64,000 nucleotides of DNA from Capitulum mitella (GCA_030062745.1 CP099850.1:9553538-9617537); one strand, 5' to 3'. Shown: positions 12,485 through 24,020, counted from the first letter of the stretch. Numbers and translations are program-made. The notes: generated by a model from the letters alone, not told the origin.

Positions 12485-15400
12485 CTGAAACGGGGGCAGC
12501 TGGTGAGGGGAGGAGCAGCTCGACAACCGGACAGCCGCCGCGTCGGAGCAGGAGATGGGCGCTGCTGAAGCTGAAACGGAGAGCGCCTGTAAAAGATGGC
12601 GCCGTGCATCGTTGACAGGGCGTGAAAGTACCAACTGCGCCCTGCTGAAACAGACGAGGTTTACAAGCAGACAGATTGTAAGTGCTGACATTAGATCACT
12701 GCGTAAAATAGACACCGGGTACCATTCTAGAGTCGCTACTGCCTCTGACAGCCTGCTGCAGTTACCCCACCCCCGACAGCCTGCTGATCACTCGCCACGT
12801 GCAGACGTCTTCCTAATGATCGCAGTCTTCCTCTTGACCCATGAGCACAGCAAACGGGAAAGCAAAGGCAATATGCCAACGCAGTCAAATCATATCGTGC
12901 AACATCAAGAAAGTCCCTAACTTACCCGAAGAGAACAAAGCATGTATACGGCGGCTGGTTGAGGCGCGGGACCTCATAAAGGTGAACAATGCACTTAATC
13001 ATGAATTCGGGCCCTCCTCAGTGCGCAACACGTTCGTTTCTAGGTCCAAAGTGTCCCGCCGCGTCACTCGCTCTACTGAAGCCGAGCAGTTGGAGCTGCC
13101 GAGATGTCGGCTGGCCTGCACGCGAACGGGGCTCCGATATCGCGCAACTGTAGCATGGAATCATCTCCCTGTCACTGTCACTGAGCGTCCGTCATTGACA
13201 TAATTTAAGGATGCCGTTAGTGATCTAGGTGCCCGAAACGAGCGGCAGCATCTCCGTCGCTTATACAATCCGTTTTTAGCCTCATTTTTATCGCCGTTTG
13301 CTACAAAGGTGGCTTGTAGTGTTTCATCGGAGTCATTTTGTATCGGTGTCTTAGCTTGCAGTGATCTTATCGGTGATTTGTATGTTAATGACGCATATCT
13401 GTAGCAGCCATTCATAGGATGGATTTTAGATGCAATACATACTCACATATACAGGACCAACCAGCCTCGAATTTAACCGCTCTCCGCTAACAGCAAGCAT
13501 AACAGGGCGAAACGGGTCACGCCACGGCCAGCGCAGCCGGCGAACGAGGCGGTGCCGTTCTGGAGGGCGGGCTGGCGGCGACACGGTGTCGCGACACCGC
13601 CAGCCGCCGCTCCCGACGGCAGTTCATATTCATGGCGCCGGCGGGCCGCCCGGAAATGCCGTACATCCGGTCGATGGCTGTGTCAGCTGTATGAGTCACC
13701 GCAGGAGTCGTGCATAAGGGCCAGGCTCCAGGCTAGGTCCCGGAATTTAGTACGCTGATCGTCGGCGTTTACATACTCACATATGCAGGAGAGTGACGGA
13801 GTTTCTAAAGTTGCTTGAGTTCAATACGAAAATGCATAGTCGAATTTAGGTAATCTGATCGTTCGCTCATGGCACTCTCCCAGGGGCTGCGCGAGGATTC
13901 TGAAATTCGGCACTTGCCGAGATCTGCATTTCATCTTTTGATAAATAACTCCTAAAATGTAAGGAACAAAGATGAACGCAAACAATGTGAATCGATAGTT
14001 TCACACACACTAGAACGGTTACAACGCCTTTTGTGTCAATGTCGTTTTTTATCAAATGCATATGTCCAAGACAAAAACAATAAACATCCCACCTCCACAG
14101 AACCGGTTCAGCTGTTCACACTTGACGCCGACAGATTTCTACAAGGTTGGAAAAGGCGGTGTTTTTTTGGTCTTGAAGAACACCAGAAAATACGTGCTCC
14201 AAACACATTTGATACCCAAAAAGTCTGATTGTGTGCATCCATCAAATAGTTTATTGCAAACACACGGCCGTGTGTTTACGTGTTTTTAATCTGCAAGCAA
14301 ATGACCCTGTCTCCATTCAGTAAGAAGCAGGTATCACGTCATAACTGACTTAAACCAAGAACGCCAACTTAAACCAGCATTTCTGTTTACAAAATTTTGC
14401 ACTCGAAAACAAAAACTATACTACACCAAGCCAAAAAAAAACGAGTTTCCAGCCCTGGGCTCCTACACGGACGTCACGGCCGACGGCGGCCCGCCCGGGA
14501 ACCCGTCCCGGAGCAACTCACGCCGTTTGTCTCCGACCGGCTCTCCCAGCAGGACGCCGCAGATGTGCGTGAAGACGAACGTCAGCGAGCTGGTCACGGG
14601 TGAGGCCAGGGATAGGTCTGCGGGCCGAGATTGAAGAGTTATTTGCCACACAGGCACCAGCAGCGGGCAGGACCAGGAGCTTACCCTGGGTGAGCATTCG
14701 GGACATGAGGTGACACGATATGCTACGTATATAAACGATCCAGTACTTTACCAGGTCAGCAGCAACAACGAAACTTTGCTGCAGGGTGGCTGGGAAGCTG
14801 GGGAGACAAAACCAATATGGCCACATGACAGAGGAGGGCAAGATCCATCCACTGTTGGCAAATGACACTTTAAGGTAATCTACAGATGCCATGTTATATT
14901 TCAGTACATCACACATAACAGGATGACACAGCTGAAGCCAAAAGAACAAAAACCAAAAACCAAAAAACCAAAAACCAAAAACCAACCAAACCAAAAACCA
15001 AAAAACAAAAAGCCAAAAACAAAAAAAGGTTCTAGTCCAAAGCACCAATGTCAGCCATCCCACTGATTTAACTCACCTGCAACACTGAGTGATAGGAAAT
15101 ACAAAATGGATCCCAGCTGGTTCAACAGGAAAGCACCAACATACTGAAACAGAAGTATGTCATAATGTGAACTACCTAGAAGGGCCATGCCATATTTTAT
15201 GGCTGATCTGCACCATATGTCAGCTTGATCTTGTTGGCAAATCAAAGTCAGGCAAAAACAACTCATGGCCTTTTGGAATAGCTTATGATGATATTGCAAT
15301 TCCCCACAAGATAAGAAGGTTTGGGTAATGCTGCAAGGGGAATTGGGCTAAACATTCACTGGAAAACTTTGAGAAAATTCCATCCAAGCAACACTATGCC

Positions 15401-16650
15401 TTCTGCTACAAAAAGGGACAGACCCTCTGGTTCTTATAACTAGTCAGGTCCTCACACCTAGCTGATACTGTGAAATACAAGGTTCAGCTCAGCCAAAATC
15501 CACTGGTTTGGGGGTGACACAAGATCAAAAGGAAAAAGAGAGGGAGAAGAAAATTTTTGCAATAAAATACATATTTTTCAGATAGACATACTCTAATATT
15601 GGTAGCCAGGAATTTCACTTCTGCACAGAACTGCCGCAGGCGGCTTGACTCCTTAATGTCTTCCAGCCCTTCACTAGTCAGCTTGAGCAGTGGGTTGGTG
15701 AAGCCCCACAACAATGAAACCAGTACCAGTACCAATGGGCTGCCTGTGGACAAACAGGAGAAACTTAATCAGCTGGGAGCTTTTACACTATTACAACCCA
15801 GACTGCAAAACTGATGGCAGGTTGGCAGGAAGTGAATAGCTAATGCCAGCTCAGGCATGCATTAAGCTATTCCCAAGGAATGTACTGCATAGTTCTGGCA
15901 TGCACCAAAATGTTCAGGCATGCACTGCATGTGCCATTACAAAAAATGGTTTGGGAGAACAAAAGAGCAAATTCACTGAAGGGCAAAAAACAATCTGTAG
16001 TACCAAAAACACCATGAAAGAAAGCAAATGTACCAGAATTGTCAAATTTAGCAGTTCCCAAATTATCACCACATTCAAACATTTTCCAGTGGAAATTATG
16101 CCTGCTTACATTTACTGACATTGATGCTGATATGTGATCTTGAGATGTCATTTTAGACAAAATGAACTTTTTGTCTTATAACTTTTTCCTGTGGCAAATC
16201 TTGATATTTGATTATATTGCATAGATTAGAAAATTTGTTTTTGGAGATGCCTGCTGCTTGGAGCTGCCAAGAAATGCCACAGGCATACATTCTCAATAGT
16301 CAGGGTAGGTCTCAGGAGCACACATTCCACTTTTTGTAGTCTAGACTACATCAATGACAGATGTCTGGTTTCCAAAAGGGCTATGCTGCCATGTCAACAA
16401 TGAAATGACAACCAGATAATGAGAACAATATATATGAGAGATTCATGTTTGTTATGAGAATTGCAGCATAAAAATACCAATAACAATTTGCACAATTTGA
16501 GGAGCTTCTTCCACACAGCACAAATTATTGCATATACAGAGCTTAAGGTTTCAGGCTGACATCTCATTTCCAACACCTGTGGGGAGCACACATACCAAGA
16601 ATCCTGTACACTAATGAAGTAGAGGAGACTGCTTCAGAAGTGACCATCAT
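12414..16650 (-). CDS. TMEM234: TMEM234 homologue, five-exon gene
   Basis: Five exons read on the minus strand (16650-16596, 15743-15592, 15143-15077, 14617-14522, 12484-12414) join in matching phases into about 146 residues. The product resembles transmembrane protein 234, a small four-helix membrane protein related to drug/metabolite-transporter folds; its biochemical activity is not established. Family signatures visible are LLWGFTNPLLKLTSEGL in helix 1, YVGAFLLNQLGS then LYFLSLSVADLSLASPV in helix 2 and its following loop, GVLLGEPVGDKR after helix 3, and a short last helix ending KAWS. Length is within the family's usual 130-165. All introns have GT-AG ends (donors GTATGT, GTATGT, GTGAGT, GTGAGT). 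The first three coding exons lie in a block almost devoid of CpG, as expected for a methylated, broadly expressed arthropod gene. The last intron carries a retroelement remnant. The first exon is the least certain; an upstream noncoding exon is likely. Confidence 0.88.
12910..13412 (+). pseudogene. Remnant of a retrotransposon reverse transcriptase C terminus
   Basis: In one frame the region reads LELPRCRLACTRTGLRYRAT, then VAWNHLPVTVTERPSLT, a stop (13201-13203), then FKDAVSDLG. The pattern of a Leu-Pro-Arg strand followed by a Trp-Asn-x-Leu-Pro turn and F-K is typical of the end of non-LTR retrotransposon polymerases. The frame stays open after the stop to 13403. It sits in the last intron of TMEM234 on the opposite strand. 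The element is broken: no catalytic core is present. Confidence 0.55.
13413..14521. other. TMEM234 intron sequence, no exon seen
   Basis: The rest of the last intron of TMEM234. It includes a CpG-rich piece (13500-13700) and AT-richer sequence; no coding exon of the gene is required here because phases on either side match. Confidence 0.4.
14522..14617 (-). CDS. TMEM234: TMEM234 exon 4
   Basis: This exon encodes the third helix. It starts (D)LSLASPVTSSL and ends GVLLGEPVGDKR, the conserved glycine/glutamate turn before the last helix. The acceptor is TCGGCCCGCAG and the donor GTGAGT. It is 96 bp long, with phase 2 bases in and 1 base out. Confidence 0.9.
14936..15027 (+). repeat. AAAAACC microsatellite
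   Basis: Irregular repeats of CCAAAAA within the second-last large intron of TMEM234, close to exon 3. Confidence 0.85.
15077..15143 (-). CDS. TMEM234: TMEM234 exon 3
   Basis: This exon encodes YVGAFLLNQLGS followed by ILYFLSLSVA, the second helix, with the FLLNQ-x-GS motif typical of the family. The acceptor is CTTCTGTTTCAG and the donor GTGAGT; phase is 0 in and 1 out. Length is 67 bp. Confidence 0.9.
15592..15743 (-). CDS. TMEM234: TMEM234 exon 2
   Basis: This exon encodes 50 residues containing the first membrane helix (SPLVLVLVSLLWGFTNPLL) and the following charged stretch ending KFLATNIR. The acceptor is TTTGTCCACAG and the donor GTATGT. It begins with two bases of a split codon and ends in phase 0. 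The LWG-x-T-x-PLLK pattern is the TMEM234 N-terminal signature. Confidence 0.9.
16596..16650 (-). CDS. TMEM234: TMEM234 exon 1 (start)
   Basis: This exon starts with two consecutive ATG codons and encodes 18 residues, beginning MMVTSEAVSS, plus one base of a glycine codon. Its donor is GTATGT and its phase fits the next exon. A good polypyrimidine-AG acceptor (ending TTCTTTCAG) lies three bases before the first ATG, so a noncoding exon probably lies further upstream. The peptide is not conserved in TMEM234, so the assignment rests on phase, donor and start codon only. Confidence 0.5.
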
Positions 16651-17960
16651 GTCCTGAAAGAACAACAAACTGTGTTTCTTGTTCAAGTGCTACTAGACAT
16701 GGGCATGGCTAATGTATAGTTAACAACACAATGCCTAACAATGTATGTAAATTCAAAATATTTTTGTTACTGGGCACATGCAGTTCATTGCAATGAAACT
16801 TCACATATTCCAATGTGTAAAAACTGCAAATGATATCAAATCCAACAATGCAATGCCCAGAAAAGGTTTCAAATGCAAGATTTAGAAGTCCCTGAGGCAT
16901 ACCAATCCCCTAGCATCGATCTTTTTCCATGTGCACATGGAGTAAAATATAGAGCTTCATGAACTTTGTTATCTGTGGCTCGGGCTATGATGGTTTATTT
17001 TAAAGGTGGATGCAGAACTTGCAACAACCAATTCATCGACTGCTAGAAACCTTCTTTTCTGTATCTAGGGTACTGAGGTATTAATGGGTATTTTCAAAGC
17101 AATTGCACTTTTATTTTCCCAAACCTGGAAATCGGAAACCCCAAAAGTGAGAGCGACAGCCGCAAAGGCAGTAACAGTATCCCTCCATGAATCCTGTGGT
17201 CGCACGTCGGAAATGTCACTAGCACTCAACCAATGCCTCGGAATATTTAGTTCTTGTTCGCTGTCTTGTATTTTATAACATACTTGGTCCTGTTAAGCAA
17301 AACGCATTTTTTAATTTTTTAGAAAATGGATAAGATCATAGCCATTTACTATATTAAGCGATAGGATGCTGACTGAAGGGATTTAAGAGAAAAATTTAGC
17401 ATGCCCGGAGTTATACATTGGGGTACAATGTACGTAATGAGTTTTTTTCCAGATTTCTTATTCATCATCTCAAAAGGATTCCAAAGTAGTCCCTGTGTCT
17501 TATCCCTCAGTGTAACGCTGCTTAGCCATCTCCTCCTATACACAATGTAATTTATGGATGATTCTGAAGTCGTGCCATATTCATATTGATGACACTAAAA
17601 GCTTTTATAAAACTAACCCACTGCTAAAGATTTAAAAATTAAAAATGCAATATTTTTTGTGATTTTGGAACATTTTCTTGGTAACTTTCTCAGTATTTAT
17701 GATGGGAAGCGTCATTACAAATTCATCATTCATTCATGTGCAACATTTATTTTGTCGCAGTTGCGCTGGGTCTGCCATGGGCCTGCCAAGCCTACGAATT
17801 ACATATACGGCCTGGGGTAATGTTTACTAAGTGTACCACCACAGCCACAATTCAAGGTTCCAAGAAAGACTCTACGCGCGAACGCAAATACTCCTGACAT
17901 TACGGAAGTTGCAATACTGGTGCCGTGGGTCCACCGAAATTATTTTTCTGTACATTTCAG
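16651..17960. other. 5' flank of TMEM234; CpG transition
   Basis: CpG is nearly absent up to about 17040 and returns to normal after 17100. The transition probably marks the promoter side of TMEM234, with an untranslated first exon somewhere around 17000-17250. No unique promoter motif was fixed. Confidence 0.35.
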
Positions 17961-17974
17961 GGACACCATCGTTG

Positions 17975-18310
17975 GGTAACTGGGCAAAAGATCGCATGGT
18001 AAAAGACCGTGAGCAAAACGTCGTCAAACAAAAGGCCATATACTCGAGGTCGTAGGTCGATAAAGGGTGCAGTCGGACCAGGCTTTGTCCATCAAAGAGG
18101 TTAGGTCGCGCGAACAGGGACGTAGACAGGATTCCGCCCGGGAGGGGGGGAGGGGGCAAGTCGGATCAAGGGGACCCTCGTGACCAATGGTGGCCCTCGT
18201 TAGGGACGAATCCAGGATGTCGCCAAGCCGGCGAGGTGGGCGAATGGTCAGCACGGGCCCCCTTCCTGGCCGGTCACCCATTTTTCCTTTCAGTAATGGT
18301 AAAACGTTGA
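17975..18310 (+). repeat. AAAAGACCGT-array repeat, copy E1
   Basis: Short units resembling GGCAAAAGATCGCATGG and GTAAAAGACCGTGAG precede a shared segment (GATAAAGGGTGCAGTCGGAC, then GGTCGCG and a G/C-rich end). The same order occurs at 22880-23185. Confidence 0.65.
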
Positions 18311-18589
18311 CCCACACGAGTCCAGGGAAATATCTGATGTAATTTTGTGTTTTCTACCACAAACAGTTACCGGAAAATTGAAAATTCACTTTAACTGACA
18401 AACTTTTGTGTATGATTTTTCGTACAAAGTAGCCGAAATATGACGAAAACGGAATGATTTTAGGCGGCTCTGTCCCTCCATCCATTCGAAATGTCTTATC
18501 TGTATCTGGTCCATGAGCCCATCTACCAAAGCACCCCGCCCCCGTAGTTTCTGAAGACTTTTTTGCCAGTTTAGGTTAGGTTCTCTCTT
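18311..18589. other. No gene seen
   Basis: Short unique stretch between a repeat and the satellite; nothing recognised. Confidence 0.4.
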
Positions 18590-18813
18590 GCTGTTACAGG
18601 GGCACTTTTGGTGGACTCGGGCTGTCTGCGTGTCAGGGTCCTCTAGTCGTCTGCGGTTCCTTTTACAATTTCACGTGCCCCTTGGGACGTCTCAGGCGTT
18701 CCTCTGGCAGTTTCAGGGTTACCTCGGACAGTTTTAGGGACTCATCTGGGAGTCGCAGGGACGCTTTAGCCATCTCGGCCTTCCTCCTGTCATCCATGAG
18801 GCATTTTTGCCGT
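18590..18813 (+). repeat. Degenerate ~30-bp satellite, block 2a
   Basis: Units built on GCCGTCTCAGGGGNCCTCT. The block continues at 20037 and is interrupted by the transposable element inserted at CTAA. Confidence 0.7.
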
Positions 18814-18817
18814 CTAA

Positions 18818-20032
18818 CCCTATTCCCGGAGGGCTAGACGGTATGACCGATTCCCGGCAGGGGGGGCGGATTCGCCCCCCCCCTGAGATCTCGAGAACTA
18901 CTTATCCGATTTCATCGCAACAAACGGCAATCGATTTGCCGTGACGTGAACTACATTTTTACAAAAAGAAATTTTCAAAATTTTGAAATTGGTGGATACA
19001 GGGGGGCAAAAATGTTAAAATGGGGGGTATTTTTGACTTCTTATAACTCCGTTGTTTATGGACCGATTTCGATGAAACTAGCATGAATCGAGAGATTATG
19101 GATAGGGCTTTTACCATGGGTATGCAAATTTGAAATTTTGAGAAAATTCATGGGCGTTCACAGGGTTTCAAAAATAGGGGGATTAGTTTTCTAATAACGG
19201 AATGAACAAAAGAGGCCAAAACACTTTTTTAGCTTCTGCTAGTCATGTTATGCTAAAGAAGTACAAATCGCATTACAATGTTTGTATAATGTTAGCATAG
19301 GCGGTGCCAGGGACATAAAAAAGGGGGAACTGTCATGGTCACACGTTCTTCAGATCAACTTGTGACCTTTGACCTTAAATGACCTCCAGTGACCTTGGGG
19401 TCACCTGGAATGATGTCGTGTGCATTCAATATTATCTGTAAACGTTTTTAATCGATTGAATTCACTCTATTCCAAAAAAATCATTTTTTGGCTTTTGCGA
19501 TATAGGGTACGCGCAGTGACATTTTAGGTCATAGCTCCGTGACCCGACCTGATATCAAGCTGAAACTTGGTACACAAGTAGAGGACACCTTTCTACGTCA
19601 TATATATTCCGGGTTTGGTATTTGAAAAAACGGCGCCGAAATTATTGCGAAAAAAACCAATTTTGACTTTTGACCTTGACCTGACCTTGTAAAGTGACCT
19701 CAGATAAACAAAATTACATATGCACATTGCCCAACTATTTAGCTATACATTCATGTAAAGTTTTAAGTTCTACCTTAAAAACTCTGTTTTTGGCAAACAT
19801 TTTCCTTTTACCCTGAACATGGCCAAAAATGACCTGAGGTGCCTCCCAAAAACGTTGCCTGGCTCCGCCCCTGAGCAAAATAGAATTTCGAAATTTTGTC
19901 ACGGCGCGTAGAAGGAATAGCTAGGAAAAGTCACCAAGTTTCGTGAAGCTGCGTTAAAAAGCCTGGAATTGGCAAGCAAAAAACCCGAAGGGGGGGGCGG
20001 ATTCCGCCCCCCCCCCCCTGCCGGGAATAGGG
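18818..20032 (+). mobile_element. CTAA-flanked hairpin element (family B)
   Basis: Terminal inverted repeats CCCTATTCCCGG and CCGGGAATAGGG are flanked by a direct CTAA on each side (18814-18817 and 20033-20036). Inside each end is a hairpin with a G-run and C-run around CGGATTCG or CGGATTCCG. No transposase is encoded. The element carries many TGACCT motifs, including a perfect direct repeat TGACCTTTGACCT at 19363-19375 and TGACCTTGA at 19671-19679. A TTAA-like 4-bp target duplication suggests mobilisation by a piggyBac-type transposase. Confidence 0.8.
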
Positions 20033-20036
20033 CTAA

Positions 20037-20460
20037 GGGGGCCCTCAGGCTATAACAAGGGCCCCCTATAAGTCCCTCCCGCGACAAAGGATCCTCTGGC
20101 AATCCTCTAGGTCATTTGGCCGTTTCAGGAGCACATGTACGTCTCAAGGTTTAGTAGTTTCAGGGGGCCCCCTGTTTTCCTAGGTGGACCTCTTGTCGTC
20201 TTTAGGGAACAACGTTGCCCTCTAAGAGGTCCTCTGGCAGTTACAAAAAATCGGCAATTTCAGGGCCCCTGTGCAATGTCATGGGCGCTCTGAACGTGTC
20301 CGGTAGTTTCCGTGACTGTATCAGGGATCTTCCTCTATTGCATGGTGTGTATCTGATAATCTTAGGGCCCCTCTAGCCATGGTCTATTCTAAGGGAAAAT
20401 GACTGCGGGGTAACGCTGCGAACGAGGGGCACTGGCCGCCAGCAACCCCTCCCTCTGGCA
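20037..20460 (+). repeat. Degenerate ~30-bp satellite, block 2b
   Basis: Continuation of the satellite broken by the family B element; units again contain GGGGCCCTCTNGC and GTTTCAGG. Confidence 0.65.
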
Positions 20461-20489
20461 TTTGCGTTCTCCTTTGTTGAATTTTACCC

Positions 20490-20494
<5 letters not shown>

Positions 20495-20541
<47 letters not shown>
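20495..20541. repeat. (TA)n microsatellite
   Basis: About 46 bp of uninterrupted AT dinucleotides. Confidence 0.95.
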
Positions 20542-20545
<4 letters not shown>

Positions 20546-21180
20546 GGCGGATTACGACGAGAACTTTTCCAGGGTGCTTTCTCATTAATTGTTGCGTCTT
20601 TGGAAGGAAATCATGCGTGCAAAATATGGCCTTGGTACTCGTACAACACTTCTAACCACTTTCGCAAGAAGATTGCGTGTCGCTTTTGCTGGACTTTGTT
20701 TTTATTTTTATTTTCATCCTTCAGTTTTCTTGCGTTTTAACATGTCAAACATGGTCGCCTGCCTCGTCATCTTCAACTTGCTTACAATGCAATGAAACGC
20801 CTTGACCGTCCACAAGACAATGGCACAATCGCGGCATCGGTGCCGGCGTACCAATTACCAAACACGCCCACCAATGGTCACTAGGTATGCCTGCAATACG
20901 TATCATGAAGTGATGCTTCGAAGTGTTCTCCTACATAACTAAATGATTAAAAATATTCTTCGTTGAAAAGATGTTGATCGTTGATAAGATGTTGTTTCGC
21001 TACTCTTCAGAGACTCTCGAGCTCAGCGCTTTATGGAATGCTCTCCTGGTTACGCTACGCAGCGATGACCGCAGTAGTTGCTCTTCTTCTGGCTGTTTTT
21101 TTCTTTGCATGGGCAAAGGCTCTTGACTGGGGGGGGGGCAAAGTGTAGGACTGGGGGGCATTTATCCCCCCAGTTAACAT
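20542..21180. other. No gene seen
   Basis: Average composition; a small G-run at 21130. No protein recognised. Confidence 0.4.
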
Positions 21181-21184
21181 GTTA

Positions 21185-22560
21185 AAATAGGCCCTGCCTC
21201 TTAGCCGTAACAGGGGCCTTTGTTGGCGCCTCAGGGGCCTCACTGGCAGTCTCAGGAAGACTTTTCCCGTGCCGGAAGCCCGCCTAACACACTTCGGGGC
21301 CTTCTGGCGGTCCAAGGTCCCCCATACCACCTTAGAGACCCTCTTATCGTCTTTGCCTCGCACGGACCTTCCGACCTTGTTGGCAGTCTCAGGGGTCATT
21401 TGCCGCGAAGGGATCATCTGGCCATCTCAAGATCTACTAGAATTTCCTGGGGCCCCCAGCTACATCAAGAACCCCTTAGATTTTCTAAAGATCAGTGTAA
21501 CCCATTTGGGGCCCCTCTCGAGGTTGCCTTCACCAATGAATCCCCGTTCAGGTGACCTCTCTGGCTGGTCAGGGTCTCTTTATGCCGTGTTAGGAACGCT
21601 CTTAAGTTCTTGCCGTCTCAAGGGCCTCTCTGGCACTTTTAGCGGGCTCATCAACCCTTTGCCGTGTTGGGGCCCCTCTTGCAGACCCAGGGGCTCTTGG
21701 AGAATTTTATGGGCCTTTCTATCCATCTTAGGACCATCTTACCGTCTCAGGGCCCCATTAACCCTCCCCGAGACCCTTTGACTGCATCAGGAACCGTCAG
21801 CTTTTCTCACGGGCCCATGAAAAACCATTCAGAGCCCCTATGCCGTCCCAGGGGCTCGGTTCTTATCTTGTACCTCTCAAGGCCTTGATGACCCTTCTGG
21901 AGGTCTCAAAGTCACTCTACCGTGTTGGGGCCCTTTTATGGCCTCAGGGGCCCTCTGGGAGCCTCAGAGGCCCTCCATGCGTCTCAAGGGTTATCTAACC
22001 CTCCCGGATAACCCCCAGACTGCATCAAGAGCCCGTCAGGTACAAACATAGACCCCGTGAAGCTTATACGGACCCCTTCGAGCCACATTTTGAGTCTGAG
22101 AGGATCCCTTCTCCCCTTATTATATTCCTCCCCTTCTCTGCCATCTGGGGAGGAAGACGATCGCCCTCATGTCTCGCCCTTGGACCCTCGCCTGACCCTC
22201 GTAATCGTTGGAGCCCCATGTGGGCAAAATCATTGTCGGTTTGTAAAGGGGCCTCGCTGGAGCGTAAAGGGGTCTCTGCTTGCCTGTGAAGACGTTCCTG
22301 CCGACCTGGGAGGTGCCCTTACAGGTCGGCAGAGGAATCTTTACAGGCAAGCAGGGGCCCCTGAATGAATTCTAGCGGCCCTTCCAGGTCGGCTAGTCTG
22401 TAAGGGAGAGGGGAGGGCACTGGCTTTCTGTTCAGGGCCCCTGTCCGCTTATAAAGGGCCCCTGTCGGCCTCTGGAGGCAGAGCCAGGGGCCTTCTTACA
22501 GACCGAAAGGTCTCTCCAGAGGCCGACGGGGACCCTGTATGCACCGACAGAAGGCTCTCC
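21185..22560 (+). repeat. Degenerate ~30-bp satellite, block 3, with hairpins
   Basis: Units like GCCNTCTCAGGGGCCCTCT. The part 21510-21830 is the inverted counterpart of 400-780. Toward 22230 the unit changes to a CTGTAAAGGGGCC type, with imperfect hairpins at 22276-22308/22322-22355 and around 22459-22540. Confidence 0.7.
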
Positions 22561-22879
22561 GCAGACAAACAGTGAACTCCCCTACAAGCAAGCAAGGGCC
22601 TTAAACACTCATTCTGACTACTTGATAGCGCACAAAGCCCCGCTATATTCGGAGTAGGTTTTTTGGCACTGTAACCCTTTTTAATGTTTAGAATATTTTG
22701 TTCTAATTTTCTGTGTTGGACAGCCTAAGGTGTCCTGCGACCGCCTAGCACCATCCAAACAACTGGGGCCCCAGGGGGCCCGCTTGGTCGGCGGGTAGTA
22801 TTCTTAGGGGGAGGGCCATAGCCCCTTTGGGGCCTTTTGACACTGCGCGCGAGGCGCGCTATTAGGTTGTATCTAAAAA

Positions 22880-23185
22880 GCCCTATTTACCATCGTATGA
22901 CAAAAGACCGTAACCCAAAGATCGTAAGGCAAAAGACCGTATGAAAAAAGATATCAAAGGACAAATGGTGCGTCGAAGGTGAGACCCCGCGCCGCAGGCG
23001 CGGTGCAGAATATTGGATAAAATCGGCCGCAGTCCTGCGTATTATATCGGCAAGGTATAATATCGGCCGCAGGCCGATAAAAGGGTGCGATCGGACTTGG
23101 CTCTGTCCGGCAAAGAAGTGAGGTCGCGTTAAGCGCGGTCACAGGCGCAGCCAAGGGGGCCTGGGAGGCCCGCCCCCCCCCCCTT
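22880..23185 (+). repeat. AAAAGACCGT-array repeat, copy E2
   Basis: Tandem motifs ACAAAAGACCGTAA and GGCAAAAGACCGTATG are followed by GATAAAAGGGTGCGATCGGAC-like sequence and GGTCGCG, the same order as at 17975-18160, ending in C-runs. Confidence 0.65.
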
Positions 23186-23189
23186 TACG

Positions 23190-24020
23190 CCCGGTCCATC
23201 AAGCAGTAACGAGCTAAGCCGTCGTTCCTGAGGTAAGTGGTCGTCGCTTCTAAGATAAGTTGACGTCACGCTTCTTAGCCCGGTAAGTCTGCAAACCTAC
23301 ATCGGCCGGAGCCGAGGTAACTTGCCGGCGCCGAGGTAACTCGGCCGAATCACCATGGCGGCGCCCATATCTCTCAGGATATGGCGTAGCCAAGTTGACT
23401 CGGCCGCATCATCATGGCGCGCCCATAAGCATCCGAAACACCCGCCGCGGGTTGCCATCTATCGGGATGGAATGAAGCTTATTTTGCATGGTGAAACGAA
23501 AGGGGCTTTCGGCGCGGTGAGCTTAGCATTTACTGTGACGTTATTCCGCTCCGTAATCACCGACATTGTTCTCATTTCTGTCAGTCTTTGGGGTTAGGAG
23601 ACGGAATTCCGCTGTCACGAAATAATCATTGCAGCTGATCACCGAACAGTCTCAATCCATTTTCTGTCTTGATTTATTGTGTCGACATCAACCGTACACG
23701 TAAATGCATGATTGTAAAAATATCTATATACTTCTGAGCTCTTCGTCATGTTATCGCAATTATGTCAGCCACAAGTTCCATGTGTTTTTCGTCTCTTAAG
23801 ATTGCACTTATCCATTTGTCGGCGTCGCAAACTGTCCGTGTTCGGTACTGACAGTACAAGCTTGATTTTTCGATGTGCGTTCAGCGACCACTGCCTAATG
23901 CTAGCCCAAATATCTAGCAACATCCCCACTTTCAACACCCACTTCAAGCAGAAAAAAACTATCATGCACTCACAGGCAAACAACACACAGGAAAGTTCAG
24001 ATCTCAAACACCCAGAGCAT
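23190..24020. other. CpG-containing, promoter-like stretch
   Basis: The stretch contains TGACGTCA at about 23262, repeated GCCGAGGTAACT motifs and CACCATGGCGGCGCCC at 23351, and lies just before a CpG-poor block. This is compatible with a promoter, but no exon could be defined. Confidence 0.3.
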
